Shown here piece by piece: positions 34,060 through 44,576 of a stretch of 64,000 nt of DNA. Source of the stretch: Neurospora tetrasperma FGSC 2508 (Eukaryota > Ascomycota > Sordariomycetes > Sordariales > Sordariaceae); the NCBI RefSeq assembly GCF_000213175.1, contig NW_009799179.1, positions 2,341,744-2,405,743 on the forward strand, given 5' to 3'. Position 1 is the stretch's first letter. Each line of letters begins with the position of its first letter. The notes below the pieces were generated by a model. The model was not told the DNA's origin. It ran no database searches and worked only from the letters and a program-made list of their open reading frames with translations. The translations under genes and the position numbers were made by a program.

Positions 34060-35158
34060 ATGTTTGGACCCCGCCATTTCTCTGTCCTTAAGACAACAGG
34101 TTCTCTCGTCTCCTCGACTTTCTCGTCATCTCTCAAGCCCACTGCAACTTTCTCCTGCGCCAGAGCTTTTTCGCAAACATCCAGCATCATGTCCAAGGTG
34201 TAAGTCCAACCGCTTCTCCAGGTCCGCGCAAACATGGAAGCTGCGCCTACCTACCCGTAGCTTCAGGGACACCGACTGACCTGCATGCTTTAGTTTCTTC
34301 GATCTCGAGTGGGAGGGTCCCGTCCTCGGCCCCAACAACAAGCCCACCAGCGAAATCAAGGGTAAGTCTACTCTCCTCATCTGCTTTGTCTCCATCAATC
34401 AGGCTCAGGAAACTTGCGACCTTGCTCGGACTTCACCTGGACGTCCGTCGTTGTTCGCAATGAGCACGGCGTCGTCCCGGTGTTGCCGCAGCCCGCAAGC
34501 TCCTGAACTACCCCTCCATACTGGTGCCCCTGAATCAGAACGCCCGCACCACTCAGCCTCACCGCCCTCCCCCCCGCCCCGCCTGTCAACTGTCATGTCA
34601 TGCCCTTCGGATGTCTAACTCCCAATGCAGCTCAGTCTGGCCGCATTAACTTCACTCTCTACGACGACGTTGTCCCCAAGACCGCCCGCAACTTCAAGGA
34701 GCTCTGCACTGGCCAGAACGGCTTCGGCTACAAGGGCTCTTCTTTCCACCGCATTATCCCCGAGTTCATGCTCCAGGGTGGTGACTTCACCCGTGGTAAC
34801 GTAAGTCAATACCCGCCCAACAAGCTATCGAACATGGGAGACAAGACCTAACCTCTTTGAACAGGGCACTGGTGGCAAGTCCATCTACGGCGAGAAGTTC
34901 GCCGATGAGAACTTCGCCAAGAAGCACGTCCGCCCTGGTCTTCTTTCCATGGCCAACGCCGGCCCCAACACCAACGGCTCCCAGTTCTTCGTCACCACTG
35001 TCCCCACCAGCTGGCTCGATGGCCGCCACGTCGTCTTCGGCGAGGTCGCTGACGATGAGTCCATGAAGGTCGTCAAGGCCCTCGAGGCTACTGGCTCCAG
35101 CAGCGGTGCTATTCGTTACTCCAAGAAGCCCACCATTGTCGACTGCGGCGCTCTCTAA
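34060..35158 (+). CDS. csr-1: Cyclophilin, mitochondrial and cytosolic forms, 223 aa
   Basis: Peptidyl-prolyl cis-trans isomerase and target of cyclosporin A. Exons 34060-34199, 34294-34361, 34631-34800 and 34865-35158; introns of 94, 269 and 64 nt. The ATG at 34060 opens a 43-residue presequence rich in Ser, Thr, Arg, Lys and Phe without acids ([20 protein letters not shown]...), a mitochondrial targeting signal. A second in-frame ATG at 34189 ([12 protein letters not shown]) starts the cytosolic form of 180 residues. The core keeps the catalytic and drug-binding residues: [29 protein letters not shown], a Trp in [15 protein letters not shown]. In Neurospora one gene is known to give both forms through two transcripts, and loss of function gives cyclosporin resistance; the structure here fits. 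The second intron is unusually long and pyrimidine-rich. The gene name comes from recalled identity. Confidence 0.97.
34189..34199 (+). promoter_or_regulatory. csr-1: Internal ATG for the cytosolic cyclophilin
   Basis: The ATG at 34189, in frame with the upstream ATG at 34060, sits in CATCATGTCC just before the first intron. Starting here removes the mitochondrial presequence. The choice would be made by transcription start or leaky scanning, which the sequence alone cannot settle. Confidence 0.75.
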
Positions 35159-35534
35159 ATTTCCTTGCTGAGATTGCCGAGGGTATTAGGGATTGGAGTC
35201 GCGGTACTATAATATTCGTATAAATGTGCTGCTATGATAGCTAGATAGCTCATCAAAATGGATCTCCTGCGCGACACACCCACCCTTGTCTTCACTGCAT
35301 CGTCATCACTGTCACTTTTGATAGTTGATATGAGCACGCAAACTGATGTCTTTCCCTAGACAGTTTACAGGTCATGTGAATATTATCGCCAACACATTGA
35401 ATGCTAAACAGGTTGCCTCCAACGCCTAAATGAAACCAAATTACCCTTGCCTTCTTTTTTTTACGCCGTCAATGCAGTTGTGATAGAGACCATGCAATGT
35501 TTTCTAAACAGAGACACAGACACATTGGAGTCGA
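35159..35534. other. Convergent 3' flanks of csr-1 and rpc34
   Basis: A 376-bp interval separates the stop codons of two convergent genes. It holds the 3' untranslated regions of both. A tract of nine T near 35454-35462 and several AT-rich patches are compatible with polyadenylation signals. No gene is seen. Confidence 0.6.
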
Positions 35535-36842
35535 TCAGATCGAAATGACTTGTTCCTGGACCTCGTCGCCATCCAGCCACCGTCTGAAATAGACGCAGTT
35601 GCTGGGGCTGACAGGGCCGCCTTCCTCGCACATATCATAGACAGGGCACCGCCCACAAGGAGCCTCCATAAGGCCACTTGCACTCGGCTCGACTCCCATA
35701 AACGAGGTAACAATGCCTCCTTTGGTTGGATCATGGTCGAGGCGTCGTTGATTGCACGTCCTCGGATCCTGTTTGGGGATGCGCGTCACACGGTACCCCT
35801 TGCGCCCATTGACCTTGACAGGCTCTACTAAACCATCGTAGTATAGCACGTCCACCAACTGCTGGATATCCGCCTCGCTCAACGTCGTATTGTTCGTGAT
35901 GCCGGCGTGGTGGATGAACTTTGCAATGTCCGACACGGTCGGGTACGACTTGTAACCGGCCGGGAGAGGCAGCAATTGCGGCTTGCCGGGCCTGGTCTTC
36001 TTGGCCGGTGCCGCTGCCGCCGTGTCGTCGTTGGAAATCTCGCCCGCGCTGCGCTTCGTCCCCTTGGAAATATCCTCCGAGTGGGGAATGGTCCCCTGAA
36101 CCACGCCCTTCTTGGGATTCTTTTCACGCTGCTGCGCCCCTCCTCCTTGTGCTCCTACTCCTGGTACCCCAGCACCGCCGCCGTGCGAAGTATATGTCGA
36201 TTTCTGCTTGATAAAGTCGAACACGATTTCCTGTAGCTCGTTGATGAAGGCCGTGTCGAGCTCGCCCTCGGTGAACCAGGGGCCACCCGTGGCGCGATCG
36301 GAGGGACGTAGGTTCGCCTTGATGTACATCTTCTTGTTGGGGTGCTCGACGTTCTTCATGCTGGCAATGTAGCCCTTTTGCTCGAGATACTTGATGCAAT
36401 GCTTCATAAGCGAGTCGGCCATGTTGAGCTTGTTCTTGATGGTCCGGTTCCAGATGCCGTCGGCCCCGGCTTCGTCGACCATGGCGTAGACCATCATTAT
36501 TTCGGAGTTGGGGAGGGAGGTGTACCTTTTGAGAGGAAGGGGAGGTTAGTTGGTGTGCTCGATTATGTCCTAAAAAGGAAAAAGAAAGGTAGTAACGCAC
36601 TTCTTTGCATCCTCCCGGCTTCGCCATCTCCATGACAGCCCCGATGCCGTGGTGTTGCCGACAAAGAGCTTCTCATCGCAGAGAATTTGGATCACCTGCA
36701 TGAGCAACCCGATATTGTCTTGGGGAATGACCTGCATGTCCAACAGGTCCCGCTGCGTGAAGAGACGCTGATCGGAACCGTGGTCCCTCGCCGCCTCGTA
36801 GAGCGCATCCTTGAGGATCTGGATCTTGTCGCGGTCGGCCAT
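35535..36842 (-). CDS. rpc34: RNA polymerase III subunit Rpc34 (Rpc6), 410 aa
   Basis: A subunit of the Pol III-specific heterotrimer (Rpc82-Rpc34-Rpc31) that contacts TFIIIB/Brf1 and opens the promoter. Exons 36601-36842 and 35535-36525 are joined by a 75-nt intron (GTGCGT...AAAAG) within KYTSLPNSEIMMVYAMVDEA. Two winged helices occupy about residues 1-160 (LFTQRDLLDMQVIPQDNIGL; IWNRTIKNKLNMADSLMKHC; LEQKGYIASMKNVEHPNKKM), then FTEGELDTAFINELQEIVFD. A low-complexity linker (about 190-240) separates a third winged helix (YPTVSDIAKFIHHAGI) from the C-terminus. That ends with four cysteines, APCGRCPVYDMCEEGG and SNCVYF, the set that binds an iron-sulfur cluster in RPC39-type subunits. All four are present. 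The gene converges with csr-1. Confidence 0.94.
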
Positions 36843-37795
36843 CGTGTGCTGGTGGTGATTAGGTAGGAATTTCGTGTGGTCGTTCTGGTGACCGAGACGC
36901 AACAATTTGGAAGAAAAAAAGGGACTCGTGACGGGATAAAGACAATGCCCTGACTGGTTGTAAGCGTCAATACCCAGTCTGGAATGGGTCTGTTGATTGG
37001 ATTTAGAGAAGGCGTGGCGTATGGCCAACTGCAGGTCGGTTTGCCAAACCGAGTTGCACTGGTCGACCACGAAATTTCCCAGAAGAAATGCCCCGCCTTT
37101 TTCAGCCTTGCATGAAGGAGCAGAATGAAGCGTTTTTTGATTGGTCAATATAAGCAGCGAGTGCCAAGAAGGTGACTGCTGCTCTGAGTTGCAAGAAGTT
37201 GATTCGTCAGATGTCCTCCTCCTGATGAGTAAAGAGTCATGATCAACATCAAGTGAACCTGCGAGCATTGATGACCGAAGTCTTATATTTCTATATCGAA
37301 TTGTCAAAGTAATTCTCCCTGACTACTTACGTGTGACGGCAATCGAGGTGTTGTATAATCCACGGAATGCTCAACCTAAGCGTCCTCTTTAGTGGAGCAC
37401 GTTCCACTTTCTGATCAGCCTTGCAGGACCACGCAGGCCATCCCATTTTCGCAGGTCTTCTGCAACCTTATCACTTTTCTCATCCTTCAACCTTCCAACC
37501 GCCAAGTTCCATTGACAAAGCAACTCTCGCGGATCGAGTCACCACACTACATCGTGTACACGTCACCTAGCTCACCCATTGTTTCCTGCTTGATTTTTTT
37601 TTCCACCCCGACCTAATTCTATCTACTCATCAAATTCCTTCTGCGAAACTCAACGTGCAACCCGAAGGATATCGATGCCCAAAATGGACGATAAACGCAT
37701 TGACTGAAAGAACCTCTTGCCGCAGTGTATCCCATGATCCAACCACCGAAAATCTGGGCATGACTACCTCTTCATCTTCTTACAACTTTCGCTCA
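36843..37795. other. Intergenic: rpc34 promoter and MFS 3' flank
   Basis: No gene is visible. The plus-strand frame 37392-37616 starts MEHVPLSDQPCRTTQ and has no motif. The Pol III subunit promoter should lie within a few hundred bases above 36842. Confidence 0.5.
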
Positions 37796-39461
37796 TCACA
37801 GGATGATTCGCCAGTTTGCTTGACGGTGCCTGATTCTCGCACCAAAGGGAATCAACACTGCCATACCTCCGCCCAATATGAGCGCAAATACGCCTGCCGT
37901 TGTTCCGAAGGCTTCAACATAACCCACCATCTGGACCCAGATCAAGACCGACGCTGCGAAGAAGAAGCTTACAATATGCTTTGTTCCTATTGACATCGTG
38001 CCGTGATTAGCAAGGTTACTCAACCAGGAGGGACTCATGCTGCTTCTTACCATTGACAAGCATAAGAGCATCCGAGTTTAGTGGGAGCAGACAGTCCGAG
38101 ACATAGGCTATGGTGATGGTCGGCACCGCCGTCAATGCTACCGAGATCATACCATATCCAAAGAACAGGCTGACCCAGCCCATTGCCTTTTCAACGCCGT
38201 ATCCAAACACCAAGCAGCCCGAGCCGCTGATGATCAGAGGTACGATGCAGAGCCACAGTCGGTTCTCTGGTTCGTAAACGCCATTGTTGCGCCTGGTCTT
38301 CCAGTCGCAAAACTTGTCAACCGCCCAGCCGCCCAATACGCTGCCGAAGAGGTTGCCAATGAGTCCCGGGATGTTGATCAAACCGTTGACCATGGGCGAC
38401 CAGTTATACGGCGGTGCCTGAAAAACAAAGGGATTGAGGATGTTCACGGCCACCGTCATCTCCAGCGAAATTGCATATGCAAGAAAGGCAAAAATGACGC
38501 AAGGATATAACCACAAGGGGAAGGGTCGGATGAACAACCTCCAGAGGGGTGTGTCACGAGAAACTACAGGCCATAGTCCAATCTCTTCTGCCCAGCACTT
38601 CTTTGGAAGATTCACACCTGCGTCGCTCTCATCAGTGTCGCCCAGATGTGAACGAGCTCCCTGAGCATTTCCGAACCCGAACCCCTTTTCCGCATTCGAG
38701 CGACTGACTAGCCTTGGAGTCGGTCCTCGACTGGTCCCCGAGTCTGAATCAACTGGCTTTAGGCTGTAGCGAACATAAGTTGTCTCGGGCACCAGGAAAG
38801 CAACCGCCAAGAAGTTGGGGACAGCCAGAATGAAGGTCAACCACTTATGCCATCTCCAACTGTACTTCGACACGATGAAGCCACAAATGAGTGGACCGAT
38901 GGTGTTCCCTCCCGAGAGGAAGGTCATATAGGTACTCATGACGGAACCCCGTTCGTGCAAGAAGTACAGGTCGTTTGCCATGCTCGCTCCGAGGGCTTCG
39001 GTCGACGATCCAGCAAACGCTGCAACGATGAGGGACGATAGCAAGGACTCGAACGTTTCAGCCACGGCTCCCCACATGGAGCACGCGCAGAGCAGCCCGC
39101 ACGCGAAAAACAACACTGGCCGTTTGCCCCAATAGTTGGCAATGGGTACCCAGAAGAAGTTGAAGGCGCCAAGTGTGAGGACGGGCCATAGCAGCAGGGC
39201 GCCGGTCTCTGCTTGTGTCTTTCCGAATTCCAGGGAGAGGAGGTAGAAGGCAGGTGTCAAGCCCCCGATGCCGAAGTTGGTCAAGAAAGCGAACGAACAT
39301 ACCGATAGGAAAGCGACCCTCTTTTTGCCCCGGCTCCAAAACAGGGGATCGTTTGGGTCGTTGGATGGCTTCGGGACCAGGACAACTGGAGAGTTCTCGA
39401 ATCGGTACAGCCGCACTGTCCCTTCGGTGGGATCCAGGTCATGAACACTATGGAGTACCAT
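37796..39461 (-). CDS. MFS transporter, 533 aa
   Basis: A 12-TM major facilitator superfamily porter of the fungal drug:H+ antiporter type (DHA1-like), at the plasma membrane. Exons 38051-39461 and 37986-37796 are joined by a 64-nt intron (GTAAGA...CAATAG), giving LMLVNGTKHIVSFFFAASVL. The N-terminal cytosolic part carries the typical ENSPVVLVPKPSNDPNDPLF, and TM1 is LSVCSFAFLTNFGIGGL. The loop-2 signature appears as NYWGKRPVLFFACGLL, and ANDLYFLHERGSVMSTYM is characteristic of this subgroup. A long central cytosolic loop (about 245-310) is Ser/Gly-rich. PGLIGNLFGSVLGGWAVDKF marks TM8-9, and the C-terminus is short. The ATG at 39461 is the first in frame. The substrate cannot be inferred. Confidence 0.9.
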
Positions 39462-42152
39462 GATGCCTTGGCGCGCTTTGGGTCCTTGTCTTCTTGTGGT
39501 CAGGGCTGTCGAAGTTATTACAACAATCAAAGACTGACGACTGAACGATGAAGAAATGATATTTGGTGCTTCAGGCTTTACAAAATCAAGTCGTCATGAT
39601 AATGGTACCCAGCGTCCATGAGAGTCGAACGAGCCCTTTTCTCATTTTCAACCCATCTCTTCGACTCTCTTGTCGCGCTCTGAACTGGTCATCCGATTGT
39701 GGAATCGTGATTGCCCAACATCGACGCGCCTATACCTTACAGGGGCATATTGACATCGTCTGATTGGTATGCTCAGAAGTATGTGATGTCGCGGTGTGAG
39801 CCTCTACAAAGCCCGTTGGCTTCCAGAAACATCAGCACAAAGTCTTCGGCATACATCTGATGACTGAGACGCTGTGCATACTCTCTGACCAAAAATGCAT
39901 GCAAAAGAACAGACGATTCATGGTCATGGACCTACCACTGCTTACATACATGATGAGGTTCGATCTAGGTATGCAGGGTTAGCCAGCTCTGTAAATGACA
40001 TCCGCGACAGAGTATCACGATATTTTCAAACTACAACTGCCAATGTTAAGTCATGTTAACTCACAACGCGAAGTCACCACTTAACAACTGACAGAAACAA
40101 ACCATCCCTGTGAATCAAGGCTCTTCAGCACCACAACCAAAAGGCATCCCGCCCTGATCGCGCACAGCATGCCGTATGATCTCGTCAACCTCAGGTTACA
40201 GATGAGGCATAATTGTGCGGATTCTGTGGGGCTGAAGGTCTGCCGGTTGCGTTCGGCTGTATGTACGCGGCTGTAGAGGCAAATGGCCGAGCTATTACCC
40301 CCGCTTCTCGACGAAATCATACGGTATCCCCATTGCATCCAGAAGATCACGTAATTGCGTTTGTGCTCATGGGATAATTCTCATGCTCAAAGGTTGTGGG
40401 TTCTTTCGGAGACTTTGACAGTCAGCGAAATGGCATCAGCCCAGATCAATGGCCTTTGCGAAATTCAGGGAAGAGGGTTTAGCGGTGGCTCTCACTCACC
40501 CGGTAACAGGATTGTTTAACGGATCTGAACCGGTTTAGACGAACTTTGCAATTTCTTGTGTCGTCTAGATTCTTGTTCAGACACAGTTTGAAGTTGCCTC
40601 TCTTCCAACGCACTCGCCGTCGACCTGTAAAATCAGGTTTGAGGGCTTCCGTGGCTGGAAGAGCAAGCCATTGGTTAATCTGAACAGTGACGATGGAGCA
40701 AGCATCCTCGGCGAGCAACAGCAATACGGAACCAAGTACAGAACGTTCCAAAAACACACACAGGTCTGCCGAGACTGCCAACAACTGCCAATACCTGCCA
40801 ATGCTTGCCAATGCCTGCCAATACCTGCCAATACCTACCCATTGGATGCGAATTGGATGCCGCCAATCCGCCAAGCGAATATCGAAATCGTCCTTTGGAT
40901 CTTTCAGAAATTGGATACGGTTTTGACTTACGATTGTCATTTCCTCCCTCGGTCGCTTAACCGGTTGTTTGCGATGTTTGCTCTATAGCTCGTCGTCGAT
41001 CTCCGACCATCTCCGCTCTTTAGCCGTTACCTAGACTAGTGGTTTGATCTCGCCTGTTGCCGCTGTGGGTAGGACTAAGTCTCAAAAGACCACCAACCCC
41101 GAACCCTGCAGTTTTGTGGATGCCCATATCACCGGTCTTACCCACAACGGCCACTGCAATCTTTTCTCGCTCGTTCGCATCATCGGTTTCATAGCCCACA
41201 AAGTGAATGGTCTTTTCCTTGTTCCAGCCTTGTCGGGCTACATGTTACAACCACATCCTTCTGCCTACCGCACTCGTTGCCTCCGGGCTGTTTTCCCGGT
41301 GCTACGGATCTCGTTCCGGGCAATGCAGACTCGGGCGCCCAAAGGTGCGCCAGGATATGTATGTTATCTCCCTGAAGGTAGAAGCTGGGAAGGACCTGGA
41401 GAGGCCCGCTGCGTTCATTCGCTTCTTGTTTCTTGGTGGATATTTGCTCTAGAGTGCCACGCTTTTTTCGATTGTCTCGGACATGACACTCCAGCTAGGC
41501 GATCACATTTCGATGCCTGGACAACCCAGAACATCATTTCTTTCATGGCAAGGGGAGGCCGGCGGCCGCCAGAAGGCACTATTTTCTCGTCCCAGCGTTG
41601 TGGAGGTTCGTCCGAACGGGTACCTACCTCTAGTACAGATGAGATGCAAGGTACGATGCAACCTCGACATTTCCCAGGGTCGTGCACTTGGTACCAATTT
41701 CTACTGGCTCAGCCAAAGCCATGGTGATGATTATGGCAACCAACAAACTGTTTTCATTGGCCCTGCTCATCCAATTTCGAAATGATGATGCAAGTCAAAG
41801 GCAATCTACGACAGAGATGGCCCTAGTTTCAGTCCCTAGCGTCCTTCTTTCGCTCACGGAAGGCACCCTTCAAGCGAAAGGCATCCCGCACATCTTACAA
41901 GGTGTAATTGTCAGGGGTAGTACGAGATGAGCAAGATGGGGCAGAGCTGAGAATCAGGACCATTACAAAAAGAAGCCTAACGGCCACCTCCACGATTTTT
42001 GTTCTTCTTCTTCATTTGTTCGTCGTGCGGCCGCAGTCACTCGTTTGTCATATCCGCAGTGCCGTCACTCCTTGCACTCAGCAATCACGATATATCTTTC
42101 TGGTCATTTTGTTTTATATTTTTTTATTATTTTTATCCGGATCTCATTCAAG
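39462..42152. other. Intergenic, about 2.7 kb, no clear gene
   Basis: A plus-strand frame of 227 codons (41044-41727) starts without ATG, is crossed by minus-strand frames and shows no domain. A short minisatellite lies at 40775-40846. The last 60 bases (42095-42152) are T/A-rich (TTTTATATTTTTTTATTATT) and precede the wall-protein ATG, plausibly a promoter or leader element. Confidence 0.45.
40775..40846. repeat. 10-bp minisatellite (CTGCCAATAC)n
   Basis: Six to seven imperfect copies of a decamer, CTGCCAATAC with variants such as TTGCCAATGC, run from about 40775 to 40846. Each unit carries CCAAT, the core of the CBC/HAP complex site. The unit length matches one helical turn, so all CCAAT boxes would face the same side. 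It may be only a slippage repeat. Confidence 0.85.
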
Positions 42153-43119
42153 ATGCGTGTGCTTGCTCTCGCTGCCCTCGCGGCGCCGCTTGTCTCGGCC
42201 CTGCAGTTCACTGATCCCGTCGCCAATGCCACCCTTCACAAGGGTGAGACCTTTGACCTGAAGTGGTCCACCGTCGATACCGACCCCACCGACTTCAGCG
42301 TCTACCTGGTCAACTTTGTCAACTGGCCTCCTTACTATACGCCTTTGGCCTATAACATTGAGCCTTCCTCCGGCGAGCTCAGCGTGACCATTCCCTGCGA
42401 CATTGATAGCTCCTATGGCTGGCAATTGTATGTTGACCCTTTGCATGTGTTTACCCTCCCTTTGCATGTTCATGTCATGCATGACCTGAGGACCCCACCC
42501 CACCCATCCCAAACAAACCCCTGGATCTCCTTCTCCCTTCCTTTCGGGAAGTGGAACCCGTCTCAGGAACCAACACAATGAACAACGTAAAGGCTGACTC
42601 GCTGCCCCCTTTCTTCTCCTGGCGCTTCTCGTCCACAGCAATGCTATCAACGGGACCAACGTCTACGTTATCTATGCCCAGACGCCCAAGTTCTACATCA
42701 GCGGTGGTCCCTGCTCGGTTGATTCGCCCTTCCCGACCGGGGCGCCCTCGAGCTGCGCGCCGGCGGCCACCGTTACCGTCACGGTGAGCACAACCCTTTC
42801 GCAGTCTTCCTTCTCCACTCTTCTCTACGCCAACTCCACCGGAACCGCCAGCCCTACTACTCTCATGAAGCCCGCCACCATTACCAAGTCCCCCATTCCT
42901 GGAAAGTGTCCTGACACCATTGGCTGGGGCCCTTCAGGCTACGGTAATCCCGTAAAGCTGGCCGCTGTCCCTACCGGACCCGGTGACGTCCCCGCGCCGG
43001 CCACCACCGCTCCGCCCATGATCAACGGTGCTGCCTTCTTTGCCGAGACTGGCAGCACGAGCACCATCTACCACACCGTCTACAAGGATCTCTCTGAGGT
43101 CCAGGATTGCATGTGCTGA
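42153..43119 (+). CDS. Secreted Kre9/Knh1-domain cell-wall protein, 251 aa
   Basis: A secreted protein with the yeast Kre9/Knh1-type N-terminal domain, a family tied to beta-1,6-glucan and wall assembly. Exons 42153-42427 and 42639-43119 are joined by a 211-nt intron (GTATGT...CCACAG), giving SSYGWQFNAINGTNVYVIYA. Residues 1-16 (MRVLALAALAAPLVSA) are a signal peptide. LQFTDPVANATLHKGETFDL followed by KWSTVDTDPTDFSVYL is the diagnostic start of the domain, and FYISGGPCSV near residue 120 its end. The remainder is Ser/Thr/Pro-rich (TVTVTVSTTLSQSSFSTLL) and probably O-glycosylated, ending with YKDLSEVQDCMC. I do not see a GPI-attachment signal, since the C-terminus is not hydrophobic, so it is probably released or wall-bound otherwise. 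Confidence 0.85.
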
Positions 43120-44015
43120 GCAACATGGCTCGTGCTATCATGCGAGAAACAAAGACGAAGGAAGCTTGATTGATGGAAGGATTTAAGGATGTGATGGAGG
43201 ATGTCTTGTTTAGGCTAAGTGTTGGTGGTTTGTGGGCTTGGAAACCTAAAGCGAAAGCGAGCGAGACAGGAGTTGTATCATTTTTATTTCCCTTTTTTAC
43301 TCTAATCTTCAAGAGCACTAGCGTCTGAATTGTAAACCGTGGTTGAAAAATCCATCAACTGAGTTCGAGCTTGGAGTGCGAGTGTGTTTGCCTTTGACTA
43401 CGGTATGAAGAAGATAATAGAGGGAAGCTCTGCGACGGGAGTATCTGGCATGGCTTGGAGTTTAAAAGACACAAGATCTGGACGAGACGTAGGCCGAGCA
43501 CATGAAGATGCCGAGGCTGATGGAAGTGGTTCACCGTTTGATTCGGTCGGAAGACAGCTTATCTACGGAGGACCTTGGCCGGACAGCAGATGTCATCGGG
43601 TGATGTCTTGCCATTCCGGCTCGTCCAGGGATTGTGGTGAGGATAAACACGGCCCGAATCTGGTCTTGCTGTGAGACCATCCCGGACCCTCTCGGATCCT
43701 GCTCTCCGAAAGCCCCACGAAGGGACGGACAATTGTGGGCCCCGGAACCCTATCCAACGAGACCTGCAGGTAGGTCATGACCGGACAGCAATTTCATCCC
43801 TACCACGCCTGGATTTAGTGGTATTCACATGCTGAACTTTGCAACATTCAGACTTTAATTCCCAAGGCAATATCTGATGAATGGAGGGGCTGACTAAGTC
43901 GCTAAAAGATGAAGCCATGAACTTGCCTACCTCTACCGACCGCCAAATATCACAAATCACCTATAAAAGATTTGAGGCGTCACCAGTCAGTTGTTTTGGA
44001 AAGTCGCTGTGAGTG
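43120..44015. other. Intergenic between wall protein and MITE
   Basis: No gene is seen. The region holds the 3' flank of the wall protein and short motif-free frames on both strands. Confidence 0.5.
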
Positions 44016-44325
44016 TTCCCACACTCAAACGCCTGTGCAGTCTTGGCGGATGTGTGCGTGTACATACACACACGAACTTTTGGCAAAACGGACCATCGAA
44101 ACGAAAGATGAAGAAGAAGAAACTCAATTATTCTATAGGAAAGACTATTATCTTAATAGTTTCAAGTACGCTTATTCCGAATTTTGAGTCGGTTTTTCTT
44201 TATTTCTTTATTTGGTAGAGATATAAGCAAATGAAATCTCATCGATGGTCCGTTTTGCCAAAAAGTCGTATGTGTGTATACACGCACATATCCGCCAAGA
44301 CTGTACAGGCGTTTGAGTGTGGGAA
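44016..44325. mobile_element. 310-bp MITE with 84-bp terminal inverted repeats
   Basis: The 84 bases at 44016-44099, starting TTCCCACACTCAAACGCCTG, recur as the reverse complement at 44242-44325. I count about 7 mismatches in 84, six of them transitions. The inner 142 bp are AT-rich and non-coding. This is the form of a miniature inverted-repeat transposable element of a cut-and-paste family. I cannot see a clear target-site duplication: the left flank reads GAGTG and the right TAGTA. The element ends 250 bp upstream of the transcription-factor ATG. Confidence 0.88.
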
Positions 44326-44576
44326 TAGTAGGGAGGGAATCGGAGATTGAGTCTCGCACCGTAAAGTCCGGTCATATTTTCGTGAACCAATGATATCTGT
44401 CGTTGTCTCCGAAAATGGAAAAGCGGGTGGGCCCTGACACGGAGAAAGGGCGTTGTGAAAATCTCCGGTCAAACGCCGATTGACCCGCCAGACCGTCATC
44501 AGTTCTTCAATCGACGACTCCCTGTGCGAAAGCCATGTAACGCATTCTCGAGTTTTTTGTTCGTAAATTCACGAAA

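Noticed and set aside
41044-41727. A 227-codon plus-strand open frame
   Set aside because: It starts at TTG, is crossed by minus-strand frames and contains no recognisable motif.
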